Shown here one piece after another: positions 36,679 through 47,626 of a stretch of DNA of 64,000 bases; the first letter of the stretch is position 1; each line of letters opens with the position of its first letter. Below the pieces are notes generated by a model, which saw only the letters and a list, made by a program, of their open reading frames with translations, did no database searches and was not told the DNA's origin. The DNA lies in contig BCKT01000006.1 in NCBI GenBank assembly GCA_003116875.1, forward strand, positions 1-64,000, in the 5' to 3' direction. Both the position numbers and the translations under genes were made by a program. The DNA comes from Takashimella koratensis (Eukaryota > Basidiomycota > Tremellomycetes > Trichosporonales > Tetragoniomycetaceae).

Positions 36679-38027
36679 TTACAACTCGGCAATGAGTCGC
36701 TCAATCTCCTCCTTCACGTCAACGTCAGCTTGAACAAAGATGTCCAAAGCGTCTTGGAGCCTGTTCCCAATGACAGCGTCGGCCTTGTTGGCCTTGTCGA
36801 GTTCCTCGCCGTTGTTGGCGAGGTAGTTGATCGACGTGGACGCAAACACTCCGTCCCAGTCTTTACCGGCCAAAGGGTCAACGGTGGACATTTTCTTGAA
36901 TCGCTCGGGGATCGCAGCGTGCTTGGTGTAGCCCTGCGTGGGCTTGGGCTTTCCAGAGGGCTCAGCGTCGTCAGGGGTCTCAGCCATCTCCTTCAAGAGG
37001 TGAGGAGGGAGAGTCATCCCCCAAACCCCAAGCTCAGCATTGGCAACGACCTCCTTCGCGTTGACGAAGCTGGACCGGTCAGCGGGGTTGCACCTTACAT
37101 TCGCTGATTGACTCACCTGGCCGAAAGCACCTTGGGCTGCTCCTCGCCAGTCTCCTCGTAAAGCTTCTGGTAGGTCTCCAAGATGTGTCGAGTCCGGAAA
37201 GAGAATGGGTGCTGAGTCGCAGGGTCCTCAACGTTGGGCCACAAAGTGTCCAACTCGGCGTGCGCTCGACACTCTAAGCAGCCCGTTTTAGCTCACATCA
37301 TCTGACATTCATCAAAGACTAGGCTTACCGTTGTAGTAAGGAGAAATGTAAAGACACCCTGCCTGGCTAGCGGCAATAGCCTGGGGAAGGCCGAACAACG
37401 AGGTGCCGAGCGTGCGAATGCCTTCATCGTTCAACTCGCGGGCTGCCGCGAGGGCGGGACCGGTGCAAGGCACTTTGATGCAGAACTGGTCCCTTTAGAG
37501 TCTGATCAGCATTTGTCTTCCTTCGACGAGCAGATACATACCTCGAGATGCCTACCTCTTCGAATGCAGCGGCATACGACCGAGCGTGGGCGAGCACGCT
37601 TTCCTTCTTGTAGGCGTAGCGAGCGGAGGTCTGCAACAGAACCCTCTCGGTGATGTTCTCAATGTTCTTTTTGCACAAGCGCGCGGCCTTTCCCGTCAGT
37701 CAATGCTCCGGATACTATTACTTACGATACGGTCGTAGCAGTACTCCCACCCCTTGTCCTGGTGCTTCTTGAGAACCTCAAGGACCTCCGGGCGGTTCTC
37801 CGGAGCCTTCATAGCCTGAAGAACGATAACCTGGTTGGAAGTCTCTGCACAGTGTAAGCATCAGGCAGCTTTCTGTACTTTGTACGACAAAGTAAACACC
37901 TACGGTTGTGAGGCTTGAAAGGCATCGCCTTAGCAACCGCGGCGTCCAGGGAATCCACATCGATGTTGCAGTACTCCTGCTCGAGTTTCTCGAGCAAGCT
38001 CCTTCCAGGCTTGGTAGCAACGGGCAT
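36679..38027 (-). CDS. Transaldolase-family protein 2 (paralog of 1)
   Basis: Second transaldolase-like class I aldolase. Start PVATKPGRSLLEKLEQEYCNIDVDSLD, then AAVAKAMPFKPHN, TSNQVIVLQAM, LLQTSARYAYKKESVLAHAR, and the Schiff-base region QFCIKVPCTGPALAAARELN with Lys present. GIRTLGTSLFGLPQAIAASQAG and YISPYYN match the first paralog nearly word for word. The end is KKMSTVDPLAGKDWDGVFAST..NYLANNGEEL..EIERLIAEL at 36679. The shared DVDS and TSNQ motifs show that both belong to the same unusual branch, while the Lys-region context differs (VPCT against STLG), so substrates may differ. Convergent with paralog 1 and divergent from the reductase at 38343. Confidence 0.85.
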
Positions 38028-38342
38028 GGCGATGAGAGTTAGTTGTGTGGAGTTGCGACAGAGAGTGTGTGAGGAGGTGCAAAGACGATTTGCTGGATGA
38101 ACGCGTTCCTTTTGAACCGCACATGTGATCCCCACGGGTCGCATCCATCGAACCGACGCAGAGCCGCATAATAAGAGGATAATCCGGCAACGGAAGACAG
38201 AGACCCGGACGAGGGGGATTCAGGCACCGGTGCGATACAACCGACGGCGGAAGCATTTTAAAATGGTGCATAATAGTGGGGAGCTTGGTTCTTTCATCTG
38301 TGTCCAACTTCGCCTCACTCACGACACCTCGCCGCTTTCACG
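38028..38342. promoter_or_regulatory. Divergent promoter of transaldolase 2 and the DFR-like reductase
   Basis: A 315-bp region between outward-facing start codons. AT-rich elements (CATAATAAGAGG near 38166 and CATTTTAAAATGG near 38254) may serve as core promoter. No gene. Confidence 0.45.
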
Positions 38343-39713
38343 ATGTCCGAGCGCACTGTTCTCGTCACGTTGGTAGTGGTGTTAGGAATACAGTGCTGAC
38401 TTGCACATACAGCGGTTTCTCAGGTTATCTCGGTAGCGCAGTTGCTTTGAAGCTTCTCGAGGCAGGTTTTAAGGGTACGTTAACTGGACCATCGTAGCAA
38501 GAGAACGGAGCCGTCGTTGAATTGCCGGATGATCCTTAGTGCGAGGTGCTGTTCGCAGTCCAAACAAAGCCAAACGATGGGTACAAAAATACCCACAATT
38601 CGAAAGCAAGGTGGATTTTGCCTACGTAGCCGATCTCGATGTTCCTGGCGCTTTCGATGAGGCTGTAGTGGTACGTCTGCCTTCGAGACGACAGTCCTTC
38701 GAGATCTGACTTGGGCAGGGCGTCGACTTCGTCATCCACACTGCTTCGCCGCTTGGAGACAAGCTGGACAACCCGGAAAGAGACTTGCTTCTTCCCGCCA
38801 TCAACGGAACTGTCTCGGTCCTCAAGTCGGCGGCGCAGCCAGGGTCTACGGTGCAGCGCGTGGTGATTACCAGCAGCTTTGGCGCAATGGAAGACTACGG
38901 AAACCCATGGAATCCCAGCCACGTGTACACTGAGGATGATTGGTGTCCGATCTCTTACGATCGCGCTAAACGGGAGACAACTGATCCCGCCCTGGTCTAC
39001 GGTAAGGGGCGGTTCGCTCGCAGGATGTTGATCAGTGCTGATTTCTTTTCGCCAGTTGTGGGGAAAAAGGAAGCTGAGCAAGCCGCATTCAAGGTATGCC
39101 GTGCGTTTGAACCGAAACTGATGGTAACAGTTCTGTCGAGACCATGCGCCCAAGTTTGACCTGGTCTCGTGAGTCTAAACATTTTGGGTCTCAAGCGTGT
39201 CTAACATGATTTCAGAATCGTACCAGTCACCATTGTCGGACCTACGGTCCAGCCGGCGGATAGCCTGGACGATTTGCCTTTGTCGTGTCGTCGAGTTGGA
39301 GACTTTTTCGATGCCAAAGGTCTACCGTCGGCCCCGGTCGCACCTCCGATCGTCGACATCAGTGACGTAGCCCTGAGTCATGTTCGTGCCATCCAAGTTG
39401 CCAAAGCAGGAGGTCAGAGATACCTGTGCGGGGTATACGGTCACACTCCGGCTCAGGTCGCGAACATCCTTCGACGCGCCTTCCCAGACCAAGCTCATCG
39501 CGTTCCGGAGGGAAACGATGCCCCGTTTAGCACAGACTTCAAATGGGATGGCTCAAAGTAAGTCTGCGGCTCTAACGGCCAAGCCAAGTAGGCAGCAGTT
39601 GATCTGACCGGCTTAGGTGCACACGGGAGCTCGAAATCGAGTGGACACCAATGGAAACCAGTTATGTTAAGGCAGCAAAACAATGGCTGGAGTTGGAAAA
39701 GGCCGGTACTTAG
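38343..39713 (+). CDS. NAD(P)-dependent DFR/GRE2-like reductase (extended SDR)
   Basis: Extended SDR of the dihydroflavonol-4-reductase/methylglyoxal reductase group, reducing carbonyls with NADPH. Spliced start SERTVLVT-GFSGYLGSAVALKLLEAGFK gives the GxxGxxG cofactor loop, then VRGAVRSPNKAKRW with the NADPH-selecting Arg. GVDFVIHTASPLGDKLDNPERDLLLPAINGT and RVVITSSFGAMEDYG carry the catalytic Ser; the Tyr-x-x-x-Lys is YVVGK, formed across an intron near 39000-39055. The second half is IVPVTIVGPTVQPADSLDDLP and the C-terminal ETSYVKAAKQWLELEKAGT at 39713. About 340 residues, normal length. It lies between transaldolase 2 and the SDR at 39945, on the same strand as the next three genes. Confidence 0.88.
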
Positions 39714-39944
39714 GGTTAAGGGTAGTAAATGCATCATTTACAAGGGTTCAGATCGGTTGACTGGTCAATATCTGGTTGAAAATGAAGCGAGGCAAGCGAT
39801 ATACTCGATTGCGATACTGATATCCGGCTGTCGATGTTTTCCCGGTCGTTTCAGCTACTGTGAGCGACGCTTAAATGCTAGACGAAGCCTCAACTTGGCT
39901 ATAACGCTTTCCCAGTTCCAATCACTCGCCGCGATCCGCACACA

Positions 39945-41182
39945 ATGAAGCCTTTCGGTCCATTCAATGCATCCGCGCTGTTCGACCTCACCGGATGGGT
40001 CGGCGTTGGTATGTTCGGCGAGCTCGACAGCCAATCTCCTGTAAGAGCCAGCTGACCATCACTAGTCACAGGAGGAGGGACAGGCATCGGTCTGAGTGAG
40101 TTATCTCAAGGTCACGCGTCAAATATCTAACCCCAACCAACATCCAGTGGCTGCCAAGGCACTCGCTGCAAATGGATGCAAGGTCTACATAACGGGACGT
40201 CGCTTGCCTGTCCTTGAGCAGACCGTTCATGAGGTCTCTACTCCTGAGCTTCTTGGGGATCGCAACGGCCAGCTCGTTCCAATTCAGATGGACGTCACCA
40301 GCAAGGACAGTATTCGACAGGTGGTCTCCAAGATCGAGTCGCAAGAGAAATACCTCAACGTGTGAGTTGGATGCGTATGAGCTGCCGACCTAACGAGGCT
40401 CAAGCTTGATCAACAACGCCGGCATCTCTCTGTCTAAAGCCAACATCGCAGCCGCTCAAGACGGAGTGGAGGCTTTCAGTGATGGACTTTTCAATGATGA
40501 CCAACAGCAGTGGCAAGAAAGTACGAAAGCAACCTCAGGATAGCGCTGACTTTTCAGCCTTCCGCACCAACGTGACTGCGAACTTCTTCGTGGCAGCCGC
40601 ATTTGTGCCCCTGCTCTCCCGTGCCAAGAAGAGCCCTTCAGCTCACCCAGGAAACATCATCAACATCTCCTCCTTGAGCGGACTTACCAGGCGCAGCCAG
40701 AACGGGCAGTTCTCCTACAATGTAAGCTTGGCTCGATTTGATGCCGGGATCGAGACTGACGCGAACACGAGAACAGGCGAGCAAGTCGGCCAACGCTCAC
40801 CTTTCGCGCATGATGTGTCATGAATTCTCTCACCCTAATGTGATGGTCCGTGTGAACACGATCAGCCCTGGGTGCGTTACCAATTGGTCTCTGCTGCGTT
40901 ATGGGTCATTGGCTAAAAACATGCAGATATTTCCCGTCCCAAATGTGTGGTGACCCCACTTGCCACTTGACTGGCAAAGGTTTCCGAGCTGAGAGTTCGG
41001 TGCCCGCTGACCGCTATGGTTGGGAAACCGAGATGGCCAAGGCCGTGCTGGGGCTGGCGACCAAGTGAGTGATGTACTGGTAGTGACGCCCAACATGAGC
41101 TAGCTGACACCACGGTTCCAGTGAATACATGTGGGGCAGTGAGATGCTTGTCGATGGAGGTTTGCTCATGTCACTCCCTTAA
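39945..41182 (+). CDS. Short-chain dehydrogenase/reductase 3 (paralog of 59057)
   Basis: NAD(P)-dependent classical SDR. Start KPFGPFNASALFDLTGWVGV, cofactor loop VTGGGTGIGL, then AAKALAANGCKVYITGRRL with the NADP-type Arg pair, DVTSKDSIRQVV, LINNAGISLSK, NVTANFFVAAAFVPLLSRAKK, ISSLSGLTRRSQNGQFSYN-ASKSANAHLSR (catalytic Ser, Tyr and Lys, the Y-x-x-x-K formed over an intron), VRVNTISPG, and the end GSEMLVDGGLLMSLP at 41182. It matches the gene at 59057-60400 nearly residue for residue in the core, including the SSLSGLTRRSQNGQFSYN block. The two look like a fairly recent duplication, 18 kb apart. Substrate unknown; RhlG-type 3-ketoacyl reductases are the nearest well-known relatives. Confidence 0.88.
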
Positions 41183-41523
41183 ATCGGTACATCGTAGACA
41201 CGTGGTACTACTACTACCTTATGGTTTCTACCAGGAGCTTCAAGGGGTCTCGGAATTGGAACATGCAAGCGTTGGAAATGGTTACGTAAACTATGATGAA
41301 CGCGTCGGTACAGTCGGTCAGATCGACGCGAACGTCGAAGGGTTTCTTTCCTATGTTTTCCCCGTTGATCCGCCGTAACCGACACGCCGAGCCATCCGCC
41401 ATCCACGCGGTGGAGGGCAGTCTCGCGGCAGCAGTCGATGTCAAGCATATATCAATCAGCCCGCTATAAACGATTAGAGACCATTTCAGACTCACTCACT
41501 GACCACTTCTACCTGCAACCAAC
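41183..41523. other. Intergenic, promoter of the Gfo/Idh/MocA gene
   Basis: A 341-bp spacer with TATAAA at 41465-41470, 54 bp before the next start codon. Otherwise nothing seen. Confidence 0.5.
41465..41470 (+). promoter_or_regulatory. TATA box
   Basis: TATAAA, 54 bp upstream of the ATG at 41524, the spacing repeated at several genes of this region. Confidence 0.5.
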
Positions 41524-43260
41524 ATGTCTCTCCCTCCGTTCAATCTGCTGATCGTGGGCGCCGGAATGGTCAACTTTGGTGAGTCAAGTCGGCGTGGGAG
41601 GGTAATTCTGGGCACACGTTGACAGCTGCCGTAGGCGGTGCCGAAGGTCCGTGGTGCCATGTGAGTCTCCCCACACCAGCCTGAAATTAGCAGATTCAAC
41701 TGATACTCCGCGAATCAGACTGTTCGCTTCGAAAAGTAAGTGTGTCACCAGCATATCACTGCAACAGCGTTGATGACAGTGAGCAGGAAGCTCGGCTCCC
41801 GTTTGAACGTCGTGGCGTTGGTCGATCCAGCGCTTGATCGAGCTCAAGCTCGTCTCAACGATAAGCGCTCTGCTGGAATCCCCGGCTATGAAAACACTCA
41901 ACTCTTCCCTAGCGTTGCGGCTGCGGGCAAAGTTCTGGGGAAGGAGCACACACCCCAGTAGGTATTTGCCAGTCATTGACAGAAAAACTTGACACGATAC
42001 TGACTGTGACAGCCTTGCCTTGCTCGGTGTTCAGCCGAGTGTGAGAGGCAGTGTTCAGCAAGGAAAGGACGCCGAGCTGCAAGTCAAAGCCAACTTTCCG
42101 TCGACCGCGATCTTCGTGGAGAAGCCCATCTCTTCTTCAACATTAGAAGATGTTAAGGAAGTGAGCCACCGCCTGGAAGGCTCTGTCTTGAGCGTTGGTT
42201 ACATGCTCCGATACCTGCAAGGTAAGTTTATGAATCGAGGCCGGACCCAGAGGCTGACTGTTCGTAGCTGTGCAAAAGATTCGGTAAGGTTCTTCGAACG
42301 TCTGTTCATTGTGCTCTTTGCTGACCTTGACAATCACGTCTTGGCAGTGGACTGATCGCCGACAACAACCTCACAATCATGTCGACGATCGCCTCGTACT
42401 TCATGGCATAGTGAGTTGCCTTTCCGAGCTAGGCAAGGGATGCTTACAATCATCTTAGTGAATTTGCGGGCACAAACGAACGAGCTGGGTACTTCGACAA
42501 GACTCTCGAACTGGGCCGTAAGTCTCCGTCAAGAAAAGTATCGCTCCGTTCTGACTCGGTTCAGCGATTGTCGGTCAAGCCACGCACATCGTAGACCTCT
42601 GCCGATACCTTTGCGGAGAAGCTGAGCTAGGCAGCATCGCAGCTTTGACCGTGGAAGGGTATGAGCCTCCAGGTTTTCTCAGCAAAGTCCTTTTTGAAGC
42701 CGGTATCCCGGAAGAGAACCGTATTCCTCGTGTGACCAACGCGTTGTGGAAATGGCAGTCAGGTGCTACCGCTGCTCTCATTCACGCGGTGGCCTTACAC
42801 GGTGGGTTCTGTCATGGGAGGATTCGCTGACTCGTGATAGACGAGGCCTACGACACTGAGCTTACTATTCTTGCTGATGGATGGAAGATGAAACTTGTGG
42901 ATCCGTACGGAACCCCGAGACTCCATGTCAGGCGCCCAGGAAACGACGTCGAGGGTATGTTCGGATATCCAACGCTAGATCATGCTGACAGCGAATTCAG
43001 AGATCACGATCTTCGACTCTGACGACCCGTTCTATTCCGAAGTGTCCACCATTGTGGACGTCATCGACGGCACCGCTTCACAGTCTGAGATTCTGTCGTC
43101 GTACTCGGACGCCATTGCTACCTACGAGCTGGTATGTGGTATCCTTCTCTCCTATGAGGCACGTGTCTAACGTCCCTTCCAGACCTGGGCCATCCGTTTG
43201 GCCGGCGAGATCTCTGCGGAGAAGGGAAAGCCAGTCACAGTCAAAGCGGGGAGTGCTTGA
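41524..43260 (+). CDS. Gfo/Idh/MocA-family NAD(P)-dependent oxidoreductase
   Basis: Sugar or polyol dehydrogenase of the glucose-fructose oxidoreductase/inositol dehydrogenase family. The start SLPPFNLLIVGAGMVNFG gives the Rossmann loop. KLGSRLNVVALVDPALDRAQARL, PSTAIFVEKPISSSTLEDV with the diagnostic EKP motif (catalytic Lys), and VGYMLRYLQ follow. The C-terminal domain has TIMSTIASYFMAYEFAG, AIVGQATHIVDLCRYLCGEAELGS with the family His-Asp pair, and ISAEKGKPVTVKAGSA at the end (43260). About eight introns, several near 40 nt. The first exons, around 41590-41790, include tiny exons that are hard to place exactly. Direct co-orientation with the SDR upstream and the aldo-keto reductase downstream suggests one pathway. 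Confidence 0.88.
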
Positions 43261-43469
43261 CCTTCCGGTCGGTTCGCCGCGTTCCAAGCGAAATAGCCTA
43301 CTTAATGCAAATGAAATGAATTTATCCGGGAAACAAGCGTAAATCAGCTATGCTCCGGTTTCATTGACTATCCGGTTCTTGTATCGCCAAAGTCGCTTCG
43401 ACCGGATCCCTTAGGGCGTCCCTCGGTAGATTGCCACGGCGGATGCCGATGCAAGCAATATTCGTGCGG

Positions 43470-43477
43470 TATAAGTA
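43470..43477 (+). promoter_or_regulatory. TATA-like box of aldo-keto reductase 2
   Basis: TATAAGTA, 52 bp before the ATG at 43529, inside a 268-bp spacer. Confidence 0.45.
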
Positions 43478-43528
43478 GAAGTTACCCAGCGTTGCTTCCT
43501 GTTGCCCTACGAAACCTGAGCAGCAGAC

Positions 43529-45118
43529 ATGTCTACCCAGCAAGTACCCTCCAACAGTCTCCAGATCGAGTCCAAAGAGCTCCCCAAGATTCCTTATGTC
43601 AGGCTTGGGAAAAGCGGTCTCAAGGCAAGTATCGACGGAGAGTTATTTGAGGCGCGTCCTGACGACAACATCTCTAGGTATCACGCCTGATTCTCGGCTG
43701 TGCATCTTACGGTACCAAGACGGATGTTGCCTGGCGTATCGAGGAAGAAGAGGCGCTCAAGCATCTGAAGGTACATACTCATCTCGTTGATCCCGCTTGC
43801 TGACTGAATCAGCACGCGTGGGAGAGGGGTATTAACACCTTTGACACGTCCAACTTCTACTGCAACGGCGTGAGTGAGGAGATTCTGGGCAAGTTTGTTA
43901 AGACGGTCCCCCGCGAGTCTGTTGTCATCATGACCAAGGTGAGATAGTTGTGCGCAACCAAGGCTCATTTTCCAGTCTTATTTCGAGGTTGGGGATTTGG
44001 ACAAGCTCGGCCCGGCTGGATACATTAACAACCGCGGTAACAACCGGAAGGTGAGGCAGTCTTGGATAGAATTTGGAGGCTAAGCAAGCAGCACATCTTC
44101 GCCAACGTACAGGCTGCCTTGAAGAGGATGCAGGTCGACTACATCGACATCCTTCAGCTGCACCGGTTTGACTACGAGACGGAGGTGAGTCATAGATATG
44201 CTGACTGCTGCGGGCGAACCAATGAAAAGCTCTGGGAAGAAGACTGACCTCCTTGCGTAGATTGAAGAGACCATGCAAGCACTGCACGATGTGGTTCAGG
44301 CTGGCTACGTTCGATACATCGGCATGAGCAGCTGCTGGGCTTGGCAGTTCCACGCCATGCAAAGTAGGTTCAAGATTAGGATACCCAGCCAAAAGCAACA
44401 ATTGACTTGTCTCCCAACCACAGACTACGCGATCGCCAACAAGTTGACACCGTTCATCAACTGCCAAAACTTCTACAACGCTCTGTACCGTGAGGTGAGT
44501 AACCTAGTCACCAGTATGCCTTGGTACAACAGCCCGCTGATGTCACTTGTTTTATAGGAAGAGAGGGAGATGATGCCTCTTCTCAAGTACCTTGGTGTCG
44601 GATCCACTCCCTGGTCCCCAATGGCTAAAGGCCGTGAGTTGTCATACTGTGGATGAGATGGTCCAGCTAACAAATGATAGACCTGACTCGCCCCCTCAAA
44701 GAAGCTTACGATTCCGTTCGCTCTGTAAGTGAACGGCATTTACTCGACGCCAAAGATTGGTTTGCCTAATTTGCCCCAGAACTCCGACAAGTACCATGAC
44801 GAGGCCATCATGGGAGTTGAATGGGAGCGAGAGATCAACCGTCGAGTCGAATCGCTTTCAAAGAAAAAAGGCCACAGCATGGCGCAGATTGCGCTCGCTT
44901 GGGTCTTGCACAAAGATTGGGTCTGCGCGCCGATCATTGGAGCCACCACCTTGGAGAAAATGGACCAGTCCATTGCGGCTTTGGACATCAAGCTGACTGC
45001 TGAGGACGTTGCGTTCCTCGATGAGCCCTATCAAGCGTAGGTTTTGATGATACGAGGAGCAGAAATGAGTCTGGCAGCTGACAAGAATCCCAGTCGACAC
45101 TCTGTTGGGTTTGAATAG
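43529..45118 (+). CDS. Aldo-keto reductase 2 (aryl-alcohol/versiconal-type, Aad-like)
   Basis: NADPH-dependent aldo-keto reductase of the larger aryl-alcohol dehydrogenase branch. Start STQQVPSNSLQIESKELPKIPYVRLGKSGLK. VSRLILGCASYGTK follows, then HAWERGINTFDTSNFYCNGVSEE (catalytic Asp and Tyr), ESVVIMTKSYFEV (Lys), IDILQLHRFDYET (His), MSSCWAWQFHAMQ, FINCQNFYNALYREEEREM, VGSTPWSPMAKGHLTRP, KGHSMAQIALAWVLHKDWVCAPIIGATTLEKMDQSI and EDVAFLDEPY. A TAG follows QA at 45040, but a good GTAGGT donor and a CTGAC branch point support one more intron giving the ending RHSVGFE at 45118, like relatives that end PHxxxGF. About 370 residues. Exon edges around 44050-44090 are tentative. Confidence 0.9.
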
Positions 45119-45499
45119 ATCAAAGTCGCTGTTTTGTAGGGAAAGAAAAATGACACTATGCAATGTTTCTGGTAGTGAAATGACTGCACGCAGGCAGACG
45201 ACACAGACCAGAGACAAGGACGCTGGTCAGTGATGGGCCCTAGTCACAGCAGCGGTCTCTTCAGACCTACTTTATGGGCCAAATCCCGCCACATCAACCT
45301 GCTCCACTTGATGCAGGTGGTGGGGTGCGAGGACATCAGAGGTCTTCGTTTTTTCGAACGACATCGTGAGGTAAGCAGACGGACGAAAAGGCCACCACTT
45401 CATCTGGCATCAGAAAATTTGTTGCATCGATCTAGCAAAGTAACTCAAACTCCTGCTACCGCTTTCAAAGACACTGCAAACACCTTTATTCGTTTCCTC
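45119..45499. other. Convergent intergenic region
   Basis: A 381-bp spacer between the aldo-keto reductase and the second polyol dehydrogenase. No gene seen. Confidence 0.5.
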
Positions 45500-47266
45500 T
45501 CAAGCGACCGGTCCTTCGACTACAATCTCGTCAGTTCATGGACATAAAGATCGGTTTGGAATATATGCACTCACTCATGACCTTGATCGCCGGCTTGCCG
45601 TCAGGTCCCTTGGCATTCTTGGTCGTCTCGAAAGCCTTTGCTGCGTCTTTGAAAGGGAAGCTGGTAGCTCATCGTCAGTACCAGCTCGTCGGTATCTTTG
45701 CTAGTCCTACTCACGTATGGGTGTGAAGAGATTTGAGGTCGACAAGGCCGCGTGCCACGAGGTCCACGGCCATAGCGAAACAGCCGGGGCCGTACTGTTG
45801 TTCACGCAAAGTCAATTTGCGAGTCTCCGACGAACCATTCGATCAACTTACACGCAAGCTCCCGATCATGTTCACCTCCTTGTTGACGAAGATCGACATG
45901 GGAATGGTGATGTTGGCGGGGCCAGCACCGACCTGAACAAACTTTCCTCGACGTTTCACCAGCCAAACACCGGTTTGGACGCAGACCTCTGCACCGGAGC
46001 ACTCCATGACCAGGTCAATGGACTCCAGTCCTCGCTCACCAAGCCCGAACTTCTCCATAATGTGCTTGCCCTATCATTATTGTCAGCCTTGGTGAACTTC
46101 ACAGGGAAACAATAGCAAAAGAGGAACCGGAGTCCACCTACGTGACGCTTCGAGTAGTCGTTTTTGTCCTCCCCAGGGCTCATGGGGATGGCAAGGTGGG
46201 TCTCGGCATTGATGTACGATTTGGCGAAAGCAAGGCGAGCTTCGTTGACATCGATGACCAACAAGCGACGAGCGCCCAAGGCTTTCGCGACGGCAAGAGT
46301 GCTGTAACGGTCAGCGACACTCGACAACAGCCAGTGGGTCAGACACCTACAGCAATCCGACCGGGCCAGCTCCGAAGACGGCAACGTTCCAGTTGTGTCC
46401 AATTTTGGCGACCAGCCCGACAGACATCGTGGCGACAGCGAGAGGCTCCATCTGATGTGTGTGAGCAACAGGTGAAGCAAGATAGGTAGTACTCACCAAA
46501 GCACCTTCCGCGAAAGAAACATTCTATACTGTCAGCAACGCTACCATAGTAAAGTGAAGGCTTACGTCCGGCAGCTTGTAGCAGCTACGATAAGTCAGCT
46601 CGCTGGCTCAATCCTGGCTGCTAGCTACTTACACGTCAGCCGGAAGAGTATAAAAGGTCTGCAACGTGCCGTCAACACCATCGGCAGCCGCGAAAGTATA
46701 GAACTCGCACTGGTTGTCTGGTACACACTGATCAACCAAACGTCTTTCCCGTCCCTGTCTTGGCAAAACCTACAATCGCCATTCTTGCAATCCACGCAAC
46801 GAAGACAAGCAGTGCCGCATTCCATGGCAACACGGTCACCCGCCTTAAGGGTCTTCACGTTGTCGCCAACTTGAAGAACGACTCCGGCGCACTCGTGACC
46901 GAGTACCAAGGGGTCTTTGAAGAGAGATTCACCGGCCTTCGGGAGTCATGTTAGCTTAGAGAAAAAAGGATTGGATGCAACTCACTCTGCCCTCAAGGAA
47001 GACGTGCATGTCGGAACCACTACGCTCGCGTCAGACATTGCTATGCAACTGCTCAAACACTTACCACAACCCCGTCATCTTTGGAGCGATGACAACACTA
47101 CAAAGAGGAAACGTGAGCTTCCATACACTATCCGCATGAGCACAGGTTGGACGTACTCATCGGGTCCAGGGGAGGGAGGAGCCTTGCGTTTCTCCATGAC
47201 CAGTTCGTTGATCTTGGTCATGACACAACAATCATTGTCGCGGGGCATGTCAATATTGCTGACCAT
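45500..47266 (-). CDS. Zinc-dependent polyol dehydrogenase 2 (sorbitol/xylitol type)
   Basis: Medium-chain dehydrogenase for sugar alcohols. Start VSNIDMPRDNDCCVMTKINELVMEKR; the catalytic zinc Cys lies in [14 protein letters not shown] (assembled over an intron at about 47030-47085), and the other ligands are in VLGHECAGVV. The structural zinc has four Cys (CLRCVDCKNGDCRFC), and YTLPADVCYKLPDNVSFAEGAL gives the second metal segment. The cofactor fold is VAVFGAGPVGLLTLAVAKALGARRLLVIDVNEARLAFA, with Asp at the end of the second strand, which favours NAD. ESIDLVMECSGAE, GKFVQVGAGPANITIPM and the spliced end KVMIEGPVA at 45500 complete it. It lacks the acidic insertion found in the gene at 11145, so the two are not recent copies. 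It probably turns over the polyol made by neighbouring aldo-keto reductases. Confidence 0.9.
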
Positions 47267-47626
47267 GTTGGTAGAGTGATGTGGTCTGAGGGACGATGGA
47301 GATACTTGGAAGAAGGAGATGGGAACACTCTGGTTTGCGGTATCGCGTTTGGAAAACTAAATAGAAGACCGGGAGCATAGGAGGAAAGCCGCGTTGTGCA
47401 ACTGCGTTCGATGCGAGTGAACCGATCGGGTTTTTCCTGTAACCGGTGTCGCTTAAACCTGCGGGGCTTCTACGGATAATTGACAAGGAATGGACCAACG
47501 AACAGCTCTTGTTTCCACAGAACGGTAAACGTGCAGCGTTTAAGGGTGTATCAAGTAGACAGAGTGCATCTAGACAATCTCAACAACCAACATACAGCGC
47601 TCATTCATATGCAAGAAAGCGTGCTA
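47267..47626. other. Intergenic, promoter of polyol dehydrogenase 2
   Basis: A 360-bp spacer between two minus-strand genes. No gene or repeat seen. Confidence 0.5.

Noticed and set aside
45038..45040. TAG after QA as the end of aldo-keto reductase 2
   Set aside because: A good donor, CTGAC branch point and acceptor directly follow and give a C-terminus closer to relatives; the shorter end is kept only as an alternative.
45717..46490. Plus-strand open frames opposite polyol dehydrogenase 2
   Set aside because: They are antisense shadows of a well-conserved minus-strand gene and show no domain.
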